Below, in pieces: positions 1 through 8,340 of a stretch of DNA of 64,000 bases. Made by a program: the position numbers and the translations under genes. The stretch comes from Microbacterium sp. SL75 (lineage in GTDB: Bacteria; Actinomycetota; Actinomycetes; Actinomycetales; Microbacteriaceae). Position 1 is the stretch's first letter; every line of letters starts with the position of its first letter. The notes beneath the pieces were generated by a model. That model worked only from the letters and a program-made list of their open reading frames with translations. It was not told where the DNA came from and searched no databases. The stretch covers positions 1,922,001 through 1,986,000 of the forward strand of contig NZ_CP113067.1 of the NCBI RefSeq assembly GCF_026625865.1. The letters are read 5' to 3'.

Positions 1-259
1 GTGCCAGCGCGAGCGCGGGTGGGGGTGCCAGCGCGAGCGCGTGCGCGCCGTCGGGGGTGCGGGCGCGGCGGGTCCGTCCCACGCATAAACGCGATCCACG
101 CGCAGAAACGCGTGCTCCTCGCGTTTATCGGCGCTGATCGTGTTTATCGGTGCCCGCAGGCGCCGTCCCGCGCAGGAACGCCATGCGGTCGTGGCCTCGA
201 CCGGGGCGCGGACGCCGTTCGCGGGCACCCCGCCGGGCCCGGCCCGCGGACCGCCCGGA
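1..259. other. Left-end non-coding region with short repeats
   Basis: No gene is supported here; the overlapping reading frames are arginine-rich and look like high-GC artefacts. A 17-base string (gtgccagcgcgagcgcg) occurs at 1 and again at 25. A nested palindrome lies at 85-128 and is listed separately. The region ends at the -10 element of the SseB-like gene. Confidence 0.6.
85..128. repeat. 44-nt palindromic element, family C copy 1
   Basis: Outer arms ATAAACGCG (85-93) and CGCGTTTAT (120-128) enclose an inner palindrome CACGCG-cagaaa-CGCGTG (97-114). A second copy of identical length lies at 50239-50282. The second base pair of the outer stem is T:A here and G:C in the other copy, which is a compensatory change. 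Confidence 0.65.
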
Positions 260-271
260 TAGGCTTGCGCA

Positions 272-1366
272 ATGGCTCTCTTCTCGCGCCGCAAGAAGTC
301 CGACTCCGACGACGTATCGGCCGACCGGCCCGACACCGCGATCGAGCCGGGCGAACAGCCCGTCGATCCCGCGGGCCCGAGCGATGCCGCTCCGGCCGCG
401 GAGGTTCCGGCTGAAGCCGCCCCGACCGTGGGCATCTCGATGTCGTCGTTCCGCGGGGTGGGCGCCGGCCCCGACACTCCCGAGCCGTCGTCGGCTCCGC
501 CGGTGGCAGCTCGTCCCTCGGCGCGCCAGCCCGGCGCGATGGAGGCCCCCGAGGCACCCGAGACGGTGCCGGGCCTTCGCGACAACGTCCTGCTCGGCAA
601 TGCCCTCGCCGAGGTCGACGGGCAGCCCGAGCCCGCTCAGCTGCTCAACATCGCGCGGCAGTTGCTGCAAGGGCACGTCTTCCTCCGCGTGAAGGGCGAC
701 GCCCGAGCGCTCCTCGCCGAGGGCAAGGACCTCCCGCTCGCCGTCGCGAACAACGGCGACGAGCAGCTCGTCCTCGCCTACAGCGGCGGACTCGCCCTGC
801 GTGCCAGCGTCGATGCCGACGGCGACCGCGACACGTCCGCGATGGGCCAACCCGTCATGGCGCTGCTGCGTCACGTGCTCGCCGGTCCCTACGCGGGCAT
901 CATCCTCGACCCCGCCTCCCAGCCGAACCGCGCCGTGCTGCCCAAGGCTCTCCTCGAGCGCATGGTCGCCGAGGTCGACCCCGAACTGCGCATCAAGACC
1001 GCCCTGTGCGAGACGCGCGATGACTCCACCGCGTCGAAGATTGTCGACGCGATCGTCGCCGAGGCTCCCCTGTGGATCGGCGTGAACCGCTCCGAGGAGG
1101 GCGGCCCGATCGGCGTCGCCGAGTCGCGGTCGGCCACGGGCGAGCGCTTCCTCGAGGTCTTCACGCACCCGCTCGAACTTCTCGCCCTCGGCCGCGGTGA
1201 CCAGCCGCTGCCCATCCAGCGCACACAGCTCGCGAAGGCTCTGGCCGGTGACGCCGCACTCACCGGCATCCTGATCGATCCTGCCGGCCCGTGGATCCGC
1301 ATCGACCGCGACGAGCTCGCTCCGGTGATCGTTCTGGCGGAAGAGGGCTCCGAGCCCACCGCCTGA
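272..1366 (+). CDS. SseB family protein
   Basis: 364 aa. After a low-complexity acidic, Ala/Pro-rich N-terminal stretch (about residues 1-110) comes a region resembling the SseB N-terminal domain (about 120-240) and then a C-terminal part containing PLWIGVN and GILIDPAGPW. SseB proteins were named from enhanced serine sensitivity in E. coli; their biochemical role is not established. The start ATG lies 6 nt after a -10 element TAGGCT (260-265), so the mRNA is probably leaderless. A bidirectional terminator follows directly. The family call comes from overall pattern and is moderately sure; the function is not inferred further. Confidence 0.75.
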   Translation: MALFSRRKKSDSDDVSADRPDTAIEPGEQPVDPAGPSDAAPAAEVPAEAAPTVGISMSSFRGVGAGPDTPEPSSAPPVAARPSARQPGAMEAPEAPETVPGLRDNVLLGNALAEVDGQPEPAQLLNIARQLLQGHVFLRVKGDARALLAEGKDLPLAVANNGDEQLVLAYSGGLALRASVDADGDRDTSAMGQPVMALLRHVLAGPYAGIILDPASQPNRAVLPKALLERMVAEVDPELRIKTALCETRDDSTASKIVDAIVAEAPLWIGVNRSEEGGPIGVAESRSATGERFLEVFTHPLELLALGRGDQPLPIQRTQLAKALAGDAALTGILIDPAGPWIRIDRDELAPVIVLAEEGSEPTA

Positions 1367-1378
1367 CTCGACGACAAG

Positions 1379-1413
1379 ACGGCGGGCCGCTCCCTCTCGG
1401 GGCGGCCCGCCGT
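1379..1413. terminator. Bidirectional terminator between convergent genes
   Basis: A GC-rich hairpin with 12-base arms (acggcgggccgc, 1379-1390, and its complement ending at 1413) around a roughly 10-nt loop. It sits between the SseB-like gene and the convergent DUF1684 gene and can serve both. Confidence 0.8.
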
Positions 1414-1421
1414 CGTTCGTG

Positions 1422-2048
1422 TCAGACCCCGTACAGCTCGCCGACCGGCACCGCCACCGGGAGCACGTTGCCGGCCGGGGCCAGCGGGCAGGCCCACATC
1501 GGGTCGTACGCGCACGAGGGGTTGTATGCGAAGTTGAAGTCGATGACGAGGGTGTCGGGCGCGGCGCCCCGGCCGAGATCGGCGCCCTTGATGGTGTCGA
1601 GCAGATAACGCCCGCCGCCGTAGGTGCCCCCGGGGCGGCCGGCCGCGGCATCCCGAACCGGCACGAACAGCCCGCCGCCGTACGACGTCAGCCGCCACAC
1701 GTCGAGGGATCCGGTCTCGGGCAGTTCGACACGACCGATGCGTTCGAAGCCGACCTCGCCGTCGGTGCCGGTCGTGGCCACGAACGAGGCCTCGTCGGCG
1801 TCGAGCAGGGGAACCTCGAAGCGCCACGCGGCGTCGTAGGGCGCGAGCGGCAGACCGACGAAGCCGTCGCGCTGCTCGGGGAGCAACGGCGTGGCCGGAT
1901 GATCGGCGAACAGCGCGTCGCGCTCGATGCGCCACAGCTCGTGGGCGTCTTCGGGGTCGTCGGCTTCGCGCACCGCGTCGTACAGCGCGAAGACGCGTCG
2001 GCGCCAGTCGGCGATGTCGAGGGCGGTCCGGGCGGCTGCGGAGGTCAT
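1422..2048 (-). CDS. DUF1684 domain protein
   Basis: 208 aa. The C-terminal half carries the hallmark signature of DUF1684: a glycine-rich GGTYGGGRYLLDT segment, then DFNFAYNPSCAYDP and WACPLAP near the C-terminus. No catalytic role is established for the family. No signal peptide or membrane segment is seen, so it is probably cytoplasmic. The ATG at 2048 is 6 nt after a TACGCT -10 box on the minus strand, which supports this start over the longer upstream frame and suggests a leaderless transcript. It is convergent with the SseB-like gene and divergent from the LigD-type polymerase. Confidence 0.85.
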   Translation of the reverse strand: MTSAAARTALDIADWRRRVFALYDAVREADDPEDAHELWRIERDALFADHPATPLLPEQRDGFVGLPLAPYDAAWRFEVPLLDADEASFVATTGTDGEVGFERIGRVELPETGSLDVWRLTSYGGGLFVPVRDAAAGRPGGTYGGGRYLLDTIKGADLGRGAAPDTLVIDFNFAYNPSCAYDPMWACPLAPAGNVLPVAVPVGELYGV

Positions 2049-2201
2049 GGTCCGAGCGTAAACGGCTGCCGGATGCCAGGACTCGGGCTGGACAGCGAGG
2101 CGGCGCCCGCTCTGCTCGAAGACGTCTCCGGGGTACCACGGCTTCCGCCCTCTCGCGCAACCCGGCAGACACGACCGTCGCCCGCGCACTAGCGTCGGGA
2201 C

Positions 2202-3227
2202 ATGGCATCCCCCCGCATCACGCTGACCGTGCCGGGCCCCGACGGCGATCGGGAGGTGGGCATTTCGAACCCCGATCGCGTGCTGTGGCCCGAGGTGGGG
2301 ATCACCAAGCGCGAGTTGGCGGAGTACCTCATCGCCGTCGCCGACCCCTTCATCGCGGCGAACGGGCATCGGCCGGTGTCGCTCGAGCGTTTTCCCGAGG
2401 GGGTGGGAGGCGAGGCCTTCTTCTCGAAGAACCCGCCGAAGGGGGCGCCCGACTTCGTCGAGGCCGTCACTGTGACGTACAACAGCGGGCGCCGGCATCC
2501 GCAGCTCTTCCTCGGCGAGATCGCGTCGGCGGTGTGGGCCGCGCAGATGAACACGATCGTGTTCCACCCCTGGGCCTCTCTCACGAGCGACGCCGACCAC
2601 CCCGTCGAGTTGCGTATCGACCTCGATCCGCAGCCGGGAACGGGTATCGCCGAGGCGGTCAGCGCGGCGCACGAACTGCGTACGGTCCTTCGCGAAGCGG
2701 GCCTCGAGGCCTGGATCAAGACCAGCGGCAACCGCGGCCTGCACGTGTTCTGCCCGATCGAGCCGACGCACGAGTTCCTCGACGTCCGGCACGCGGTCAT
2801 CGCCGCCGCGCGCGAACTGGAGCGACGGATGCCGGATGCCGTGACCACGAGCTGGTGGAAGGAAGAGCGGGGTCAGCGCATTTTCGTCGACTTCAACCAG
2901 GCCAACCGCGACCGGACGATGGCGGGGGCGTACTCGCCCCGGGCTCTGCCCACCGCGACCGTGTCGACTCCGGTGTCGTGGGACGAGCTCGACGGCCTCG
3001 ACCCGCTCGCGTTCACCGTGCGCTCGATTCCCGAGCGGTTGGACACGGTCGGGGATCCGTGGGCGGGGTTCAGCGAGAAGCCCGGACGCATCGACACGCT
3101 GCTGGAATGGTGGCAGCGCGACCTCGACGCCGGGCTGGGCGAGCTGCCGTTCCCGCCCGAGTTCCCGAAGATGCCGGGTGAGCCGCCGCGCGTGCAGCCC
3201 TCGCGGGCGAAGGCCCCAGACGCTTAG
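2202..3227 (+). CDS. LigD-type DNA polymerase/primase (NHEJ polymerase domain)
   Basis: 341 aa stand-alone polymerase domain of the archaeo-eukaryotic primase superfamily, as found in bacterial LigD. These enzymes add nucleotides, often ribonucleotides, during non-homologous end joining. Catalytic acidic residues are visible in IDLDP (Asp140, Asp142), followed by SGNRGLHVF (175-183, with the conserved His) and a third acidic position in IFVDFNQ. There is no ligase or phosphoesterase domain; an ATP ligase is encoded 2.3 kb downstream on the other strand. No Ku gene is in the window. The ATG lies 6 nt after TAGCGT (2190-2195), so it is probably leaderless. The stop overlaps the stop of the convergent ArsR-like gene by 4 nt. 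Confidence 0.9.
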   Translation: MASPRITLTVPGPDGDREVGISNPDRVLWPEVGITKRELAEYLIAVADPFIAANGHRPVSLERFPEGVGGEAFFSKNPPKGAPDFVEAVTVTYNSGRRHPQLFLGEIASAVWAAQMNTIVFHPWASLTSDADHPVELRIDLDPQPGTGIAEAVSAAHELRTVLREAGLEAWIKTSGNRGLHVFCPIEPTHEFLDVRHAVIAAARELERRMPDAVTTSWWKEERGQRIFVDFNQANRDRTMAGAYSPRALPTATVSTPVSWDELDGLDPLAFTVRSIPERLDTVGDPWAGFSEKPGRIDTLLEWWQRDLDAGLGELPFPPEFPKMPGEPPRVQPSRAKAPDA

Positions 3228-4174
3228 GGGTTCAGCGCGTCGCCCGCGGCGCTGCGGTAGTAGAGCACGGCGCGTCCGTATCGCGTGCGGTTCAAGAGCC
3301 CCGCGCGTTCCATCACGCGCAGGTGCTGGTTGATCGCGGAGGTCGAGACACCGAGCTGCAGGGCGAGATCGGTGGAGGATGCCGGCTCACCCAGCGCCAC
3401 GAGAAGTGTCGCGCGCGTGCGACCGAGCAGGTCGACGACGGCGTCGGGTGCGGGCTGCGCGCTGGTGGACCACATCGCCCCCTGCCCGCGCGCGGGGTAC
3501 ATCACCGTGGGAGGGAGGTCGTCGTCGATCGGCGTGGACACCCGGACGGTGAAGATCGACGGGACGAGGGTGAGGCCTTCGCCGAGGACCGGTCGGCGGC
3601 GAACCTCGGGGTTCCACAACCGCACGTCGAGGTGTCGTCCGTCGTAGCGCGCGGCATCCGACAGGCCGTTGAGGACCGTACCCATGCCGGATTGCGCGGC
3701 GACGCGCCCACGGTAGGCGATGTCGGAGCGCAGGACCGCGCTCATGCGCGCCCAGTGCGGCGCGAAGCAGAGGTCCCACGTGGTCGCGAGCGCTCGCTGC
3801 AGACGAGCGACGACGAGATCGTGGCGCCCGCGGAAAACCGTCGGCACCTCCCCGTGCACCCGCTCGAGATCGGTGTGCAAGCGCGCCCGCGAGATGCGGC
3901 CGAGCTCCGCCAGTTCGTCGTCGAACGACGTAAGAGGGGAGGCGGGCCGCGGGTTGACGAAGTCGGCCGTCCACTTGCGGTCATTGATCAGCGCGAGCAG
4001 CACCTCGAGATCCAGGAGCGGGCGCACGTCTGCGATCTGCCGGAGCCACGGAGCCTGCAGCGGGTACCCCTCCGGTTGCGACAGGGCGCGGAGTCCGAGC
4101 CCCAGCTCCGACAACGGGGAGATGCCGAAACGGATAGCCGAGATGTCGGCGGCCTCCAGCTCGTACCGGATCAT
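3224..4174 (-). CDS. ArsR-like winged-helix regulator with DUF5937-type N-terminal region
   Basis: 316 aa. The C-terminal 75 residues form an ArsR-type winged helix-turn-helix (the part around SSTDLALQLGVSTSAINQHL is the recognition region), followed by GLLNRTRYGRAVLYY, a typical wing. The N-terminal 230 residues match the DUF5937 type of extension common in actinobacterial ArsR-like regulators. No metal-binding cysteines are seen, so metal sensing is unlikely. It is divergent from an MFS exporter that it probably controls; the two starts overlap or lie close together. TAGCGT lies 8 nt before its ATG. Confidence 0.8.
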   Translation of the reverse strand: MIRYELEAADISAIRFGISPLSELGLGLRALSQPEGYPLQAPWLRQIADVRPLLDLEVLLALINDRKWTADFVNPRPASPLTSFDDELAELGRISRARLHTDLERVHGEVPTVFRGRHDLVVARLQRALATTWDLCFAPHWARMSAVLRSDIAYRGRVAAQSGMGTVLNGLSDAARYDGRHLDVRLWNPEVRRRPVLGEGLTLVPSIFTVRVSTPIDDDLPPTVMYPARGQGAMWSTSAQPAPDAVVDLLGRTRATLLVALGEPASSTDLALQLGVSTSAINQHLRVMERAGLLNRTRYGRAVLYYRSAAGDALNP

Positions 4175-4192
4175 GAAGCCTCACGCTACATC

Positions 4193-4223
4193 GATTGAAC
4201 GCCTCTCTGCCGACTGGATCAAT
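4193..4223. promoter_or_regulatory. Candidate operator/promoter between arsR-like gene and MFS gene
   Basis: ATTGA (4193-4197) and TCAAT (4219-4223) are inverted half-sites 21 nt apart. They coincide with a possible -35 (TTGAAC, 4194) and -10-like ATCAAT (4218-4223) placed 6 nt before the GTG of the MFS gene. The divergent ArsR-like protein is the obvious candidate binder; this is inference. Confidence 0.35.
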
Positions 4224-4229
4224 GGAGGG

Positions 4230-5507
4230 GTGACCAGCACGATCCCCGCCGTCCCCCTGAGAGTTCTCGCGCAGACGGACAAGACTCTGCGCCGCCTGCT
4301 CACGATCACGCTGGTCGACACCCTCGGACGCGGCGCGTTCTTCACTCTGACGACGCTGTATCTCACGCTCATCGTGGGACTCGAGCCCGTGACGGTCGGT
4401 ATCGGCTTGACCATCGCCGGCGCGGTGGGGGTAGCCAGCTCGCTCGCCTTCGGCCACCTCTCGGACCGCTTCAGCGCACGGATGATGCTGATCGTGCTGC
4501 ACGTGGTGCAGGGCACGGCGCTCATCGGCTACCTCTTCGTGAGGGATCTTGCTTCTCTCGTGATCGTCGCCTCGCTCGTGCTGCTCGCTCAGCAGGGCGG
4601 CGGGAGCGTGCGCTCGTCCGTGGTCGGGCGGGCGTTCCGCGGAGACGACCGCGTACGCATCCGTGCCGCCATGCGTACCGTGACCAACGTCGGGATCGGG
4701 ATCGGCACCGCGGTCGCGGCGATCCCGCTCGCCCTCGGCACGCCGTTCGCCTTCCACGTGACGATGACCGTCTCGGGATCGTTCTTCCTGCTGTCCGCGC
4801 TGCTCGTGGCCGGACTCGACCCGGCTCGCGTCGACGTCTCCACCGCCGAACCCGCGCCGGACGCCCCCGCCGAGGCAGGCCGGAGTCCCTATCGGGACCC
4901 GCGGTTCCTGTGGCTCACCGCTCTCATGGGAGTGTTCGGCATCCAGTTCGGTGTGTTCGAGATCGGCGTACCGCTGTGGGTCGTCGCGCACACGATCGCC
5001 CCCGACGTGGTCGTCAGCCCACTGCTGCTCGTCAACACGGTCGTCGTGGTGCTGCTGCAGGTGCGGATGAGTCGCGGGACCGGCACCTTCGCCGGGGCCG
5101 GACGCGCGATGAGCAGGGCAGGGTGGCTCATGGTCGCGGCGTGCGCGCTCTGGGCGGGCGCCGGCTGGATCGGCGGCGAGGGGTGGGGCCCGGTGGCGGC
5201 GGTGATCGTGGTGCTGCTGGCCGCGGCCGTCGTGCACTCCCTCGCCGAGATCACCTCGAGCGCTGCGGGGTGGAGCCTCAGCTTCGACCTCGCCCCGCAG
5301 GAGCGTATGGGCAGCTACCAGGGCGTCTACGGCACCGGGTACGCCGTCGGCGCGATGATCGCCCCCGCCGTGGTGACGCTCACGGCGATCGATCTCGGCA
5401 CGGGCGGGTGGGCGATTCTTGCGGCGATGTTCGCCGCTGCGGCTGCGGGAGTCGTCGTGATCGCGCGGCGGGCCGAGCGGGAAAGGGATGCCGCTCCCAC
5501 CGACTGA
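4230..5507 (+). CDS. MFS transporter
   Basis: 425 aa integral membrane protein with about 12 hydrophobic segments in two halves. The loop after helix 2 contains GHLSDRFSARM, the MFS motif A pattern. The central loop is short and Pro/Ala-rich (about residues 195-215). Drug or metabolite efflux is likely, but the substrate cannot be read from sequence. The GTG at 4230 is preferred because it directly precedes the first membrane helix region; an in-frame ATG at 4173 would overlap the divergent regulator start. Control by the divergent ArsR-like protein is likely. Confidence 0.8.
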   Translation: MTSTIPAVPLRVLAQTDKTLRRLLTITLVDTLGRGAFFTLTTLYLTLIVGLEPVTVGIGLTIAGAVGVASSLAFGHLSDRFSARMMLIVLHVVQGTALIGYLFVRDLASLVIVASLVLLAQQGGGSVRSSVVGRAFRGDDRVRIRAAMRTVTNVGIGIGTAVAAIPLALGTPFAFHVTMTVSGSFFLLSALLVAGLDPARVDVSTAEPAPDAPAEAGRSPYRDPRFLWLTALMGVFGIQFGVFEIGVPLWVVAHTIAPDVVVSPLLLVNTVVVVLLQVRMSRGTGTFAGAGRAMSRAGWLMVAACALWAGAGWIGGEGWGPVAAVIVVLLAAAVVHSLAEITSSAAGWSLSFDLAPQERMGSYQGVYGTGYAVGAMIAPAVVTLTAIDLGTGGWAILAAMFAAAAAGVVVIARRAERERDAAPTD

Positions 5508-5531
5508 GCGACAGTGCGGGAGTCGCCGGAC

Positions 5532-6575
5532 TCAGTCCAGCACGTCGCCCAGGTCGTACGACGACACCGTCTCGAGCTGTGTGAACGTGCAGGAGCGGGC
5601 GTCGCGGTCGGGGCGCCAGCGGTCGAACTGCACGGTGTGGCGGAAGCGCATGCCCTCGAGCTGGTCGTAACGCACCTCGAGCACGAGCTCGGGGCGCAGC
5701 CGGACGAACGACACGTCTTTCGACGCCGAGAAGCGTGAGCGGTCGGTCTCGCCGACGACGGCGGCGCCATCGGCATCTCGCTCGACGAGCGGGGCGAGTT
5801 CGTCGATGAGCTCGCGACGTTTCTTGTCGGTCCATGCCGAGACACCGCCGACGCCGTGCAGGCGACCCTCGTCGTCGTACAGACCGACGAGGAGCGAACC
5901 CACGCCCTCGCCCGACTTGTGGATGCGGTAGCCGAGGGCCACGACGTCTGCCGTGCGGGCGTGCTTGATCTTGAACATCGTGCGCTTGTTCGGGGCGTAG
6001 GGCTGGGCGAGCGGCTTGGCGATCACGCCGTCGAGGCCCGCGCCCTCGAACTCGGCGAGCCACCGGCGCGCGAGGTCGGGGTCGTCGGTCGTGCGGGTGA
6101 CGTGAACGGGGTGCGGCACGGTGCCCAACAGGTCTTCGAGCTGCGCGCGGCGCTCCGAGAACGGCTCGTTCTGCAGGTCGCGGTCGCCGCGGGCGAGCAG
6201 GTCGAACGCGATGAACATCGCCGGCGTCTCTTCGGACAGCAGGGCCACGCGCGAGGCCGCGGGGTGGATGCGCTGCGACAGGGCCTCCCAGTCGAGGCGT
6301 TGCGCGCCGGCCTCGCCGCGGGCGACCACGACCTCTCCGTCGATGAGGCACGGCTCGGGCAGGATCTCGGCGAACGCCGCGACCAGCTCGGGGAAGTACC
6401 GGGTGAGGGGCTTCGCCCCGCGACTGCCGATCTCGACGTCGGTGCCGTCCCACGACACCAGCGCGCGGAAGCCGTCCCACTTGGGCTCGTAGCTGAACCC
6501 GCCCGCGACCTTGGCGTGCTCGGGCACCTGGGGCACCGACTTCGCCAGCATCGGTGCGGGGATGTCATAGCCCAC
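5532..6575 (-). CDS. ATP-dependent DNA ligase (LigC/LigD ligase-domain type)
   Basis: 347 aa. The adenylation motif EPKWDGFRA (KxDG, about residues 30-36) supplies the lysine that forms the ligase-AMP intermediate. Further motifs include LIDGEVV (motif III/IIIa), a KP segment near GVIAKPLAQ (motif IV) and FKIKHART (motif V), and a C-terminal OB-fold region ending with QLETVSSYDLGDVLD. The length suits a stand-alone LigC-like ligase without nuclease or polymerase domains. The GTG start at 6575 is 4 nt after the stop of the AI-2E-family gene, so the two form an operon. That operon starts at a DNA-damage-type promoter, which fits a repair role, possibly together with the LigD-type polymerase at 2202. 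Confidence 0.9.
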   Translation of the reverse strand: MGYDIPAPMLAKSVPQVPEHAKVAGGFSYEPKWDGFRALVSWDGTDVEIGSRGAKPLTRYFPELVAAFAEILPEPCLIDGEVVVARGEAGAQRLDWEALSQRIHPAASRVALLSEETPAMFIAFDLLARGDRDLQNEPFSERRAQLEDLLGTVPHPVHVTRTTDDPDLARRWLAEFEGAGLDGVIAKPLAQPYAPNKRTMFKIKHARTADVVALGYRIHKSGEGVGSLLVGLYDDEGRLHGVGGVSAWTDKKRRELIDELAPLVERDADGAAVVGETDRSRFSASKDVSFVRLRPELVLEVRYDQLEGMRFRHTVQFDRWRPDRDARSCTFTQLETVSSYDLGDVLD

Positions 6576-6579
6576 GGCG

Positions 6580-7758
6580 TCAGTCCTCGCTCTCGCCCCC
6601 GGCGAGCGGAACTGGGTTGCGACGCTTCTTGCGGCGCGCCCACTCGGCCGGCTTGTCATCGCCGTTCCAGACGCTGATCACGCCCCAGACCACGGCGGTC
6701 AGCGGGACGGCCAGGAGCGTGCCCAGGATGCCGCCGATCGCGGTGCCACCGGCGAGCACCACCAGGACGACGAAGGAGTGCAGCTTCATCGAGCGACCCA
6801 TGAGAACCGGCTGCAGGAAATTGCCCTCGAGCTGGTTGACCAGCACCACGATGCCGACCACGATCAGGGCGACGATCGGCCCGTTGGTGACGAGGGCGAC
6901 GAGAGCGGCCAAGATGCCGGCGGTGACGGCGCCGACGATCGGGATGAAAGCGAGAAGGAAGACAAGAACCGCCAGGGGGAGGGCGAGGGGTACCTGCAGG
7001 ATCGCCAGCCCGATGCCGATACCGATCGCGTCGACGGCGGCGACGGAGGCCGTGCCGCGGACGTACGAGCCCAGCACGGTGACGGTCTTGTCTCCGATCC
7101 GGCGTGCGCGCTCGTAGTCGCTGCCGCGGAAGGGGCGCAGCACGAACTCCCACATGCGGGGGCCGTCCTTGAGGAAGAAGAACAGGATGACGACCATGAG
7201 CACTAAGCCGGTGACGAACGATGCGACAGCGCTGACCCCGGCGAGGGCTCCGGTGCCGAACTCCGAGCTCGTGACGAAGCTCTGGACCCCCTGCAGCGCC
7301 TGATTCACCTGGTCGGGCGAGATGGCGAAGGGGAGCGTGTGATACCAGTCCTGTGCCTGCTCGAAGCCCTGCGTGGCCTGCGAGCTGAGGTAGTCCCACT
7401 GATTGATGACGGCGTTCGCCACCAGCCAGCCGAGCGCCCCGAGAACGACGACGACCGCGAGCAGCGTCAGCAGCGTCGCCAAGATGGCGGGCACGCCCTT
7501 TCGCCTCATCCACATCGTGACCGGCCCGAAGGCCGACGCGAAGATGAGGGCGAGGACCAGTGGGATGATCACCAGCGTGACCTGACGAATGCCCCAGATG
7601 AGCCCGGTCACCAGCACCACGACGATGATGATCTGTACGGCGCGGATGGCGAGACGCCCGAAGCCGTCGGACCACAGGCTCTTCGATGGCGTCTGTGCCG
7701 CCGGGGGGACGGAACGGACGGTGTCGTGCGGCGCGGGGTGGCGGGAGAACAGGCCCAT
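6580..7758 (-). CDS. AI-2E family transporter (PerM/YdiK type)
   Basis: 392 aa membrane protein with a cluster of two or three helices at the N-terminus (about 35-110), a hydrophilic segment, then five or more helices towards the C-terminus including the conserved LAFIPIVGAVTAGI and the GNFLQPVLMGRSMKLH segment typical of the AI-2E exporter family (PF01594). Members include autoinducer-2 exporters and Na+/H+ antiporters; the substrate is unknown here. The ATG at 7758 is preferred over GTG 7764 because it lies exactly 6 nt after TACCGT. It is transcribed with the DNA ligase. Confidence 0.85.
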   Translation of the reverse strand: MGLFSRHPAPHDTVRSVPPAAQTPSKSLWSDGFGRLAIRAVQIIIVVVLVTGLIWGIRQVTLVIIPLVLALIFASAFGPVTMWMRRKGVPAILATLLTLLAVVVVLGALGWLVANAVINQWDYLSSQATQGFEQAQDWYHTLPFAISPDQVNQALQGVQSFVTSSEFGTGALAGVSAVASFVTGLVLMVVILFFFLKDGPRMWEFVLRPFRGSDYERARRIGDKTVTVLGSYVRGTASVAAVDAIGIGIGLAILQVPLALPLAVLVFLLAFIPIVGAVTAGILAALVALVTNGPIVALIVVGIVVLVNQLEGNFLQPVLMGRSMKLHSFVVLVVLAGGTAIGGILGTLLAVPLTAVVWGVISVWNGDDKPAEWARRKKRRNPVPLAGGESED

Positions 7759-7764
7759 GCTCAC

Positions 7765-7786
7765 ACGGTAGTGGGGACCTCCGACA
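7765..7786 (-). promoter_or_regulatory. DNA-damage-type (PafBC-like) promoter
   Basis: On the minus strand TGTCGGAG (7786-7779), 8 nt, then TACCGT (7770-7765), and 6 nt later the ATG. This matches the RecA-independent DNA-damage promoter known from mycobacteria (TGTCRGTG-N8-TAnnnT, PafBC-dependent) except one base. The same TGTCGGAG block with the same spacing occurs twice more, at the adaA-alkA locus. Confidence 0.6.
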
Positions 7787-7858
7787 TGGCCGGTGTGTCT
7801 TGCGCCGGGTGTCGAGGCGGATTAGGGCGCGGCGACGCGGCTCCGCCGGAGTCCTCGG

Positions 7859-8227
7859 TCAACCCTCGAGGATCTCCCGAACCTGGGCGACGACCGCCCG
7901 CGGTCGGAAAGGTTTCGAGATGACCGCGTCGACGCCCGACTCGCGCGCTCGGCACTGATCTTCCGACTGCGCGCGGGCGGTGAGCATGAGGATGCGGGGC
8001 TGCTCGATACCGCACGTCGCCCGAATCTTCTCGCACGCTCGGATGCCGTCCATGACGGGCATCATCCAATCGAGAAGAACGACGCGCGGCCGTTCGCGCA
8101 GCACGGCGTCGACGCCTTCCTCCCCGTTGCTCGCCCGAACGGCTGAGATATCTGCTCGGTCGAGACCCATCAGCAACAGATCGGCGATGTCATCGTCGTC
8201 GTCCACAACCACAACCGAAGCTCCCAT
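7859..8227 (-). CDS. Single-domain response regulator (CheY-like receiver)
   Basis: 122 aa, only a receiver domain. The acidic pocket is DDDDD (residues 9-13), the phosphoacceptor is Asp53 in LLDWMMPVMDG, and the conserved lysine is in ISKPFRP near residue 104. No DNA-binding or enzymatic output domain is present, so it must act through protein contacts. It is divergent from a PAS histidine kinase, its likely partner. The ATG at 8227 directly precedes the beta-1 strand; the longer frame upstream adds an unlikely basic extension. Confidence 0.85.
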   Translation of the reverse strand: MGASVVVVDDDDDIADLLLMGLDRADISAVRASNGEEGVDAVLRERPRVVLLDWMMPVMDGIRACEKIRATCGIEQPRILMLTARAQSEDQCRARESGVDAVISKPFRPRAVVAQVREILEG

Positions 8228-8340
8228 ATGAGATATCTTGCCCGGAAAGTACCGTGATGGTCGGCGCAAAGAACCTCATCCCAGATGCTGGCAAAATCGC
8301 ACGAGGCAGCGCCGTCCTGTGGCGCGCGGAAGGGGGCGGC

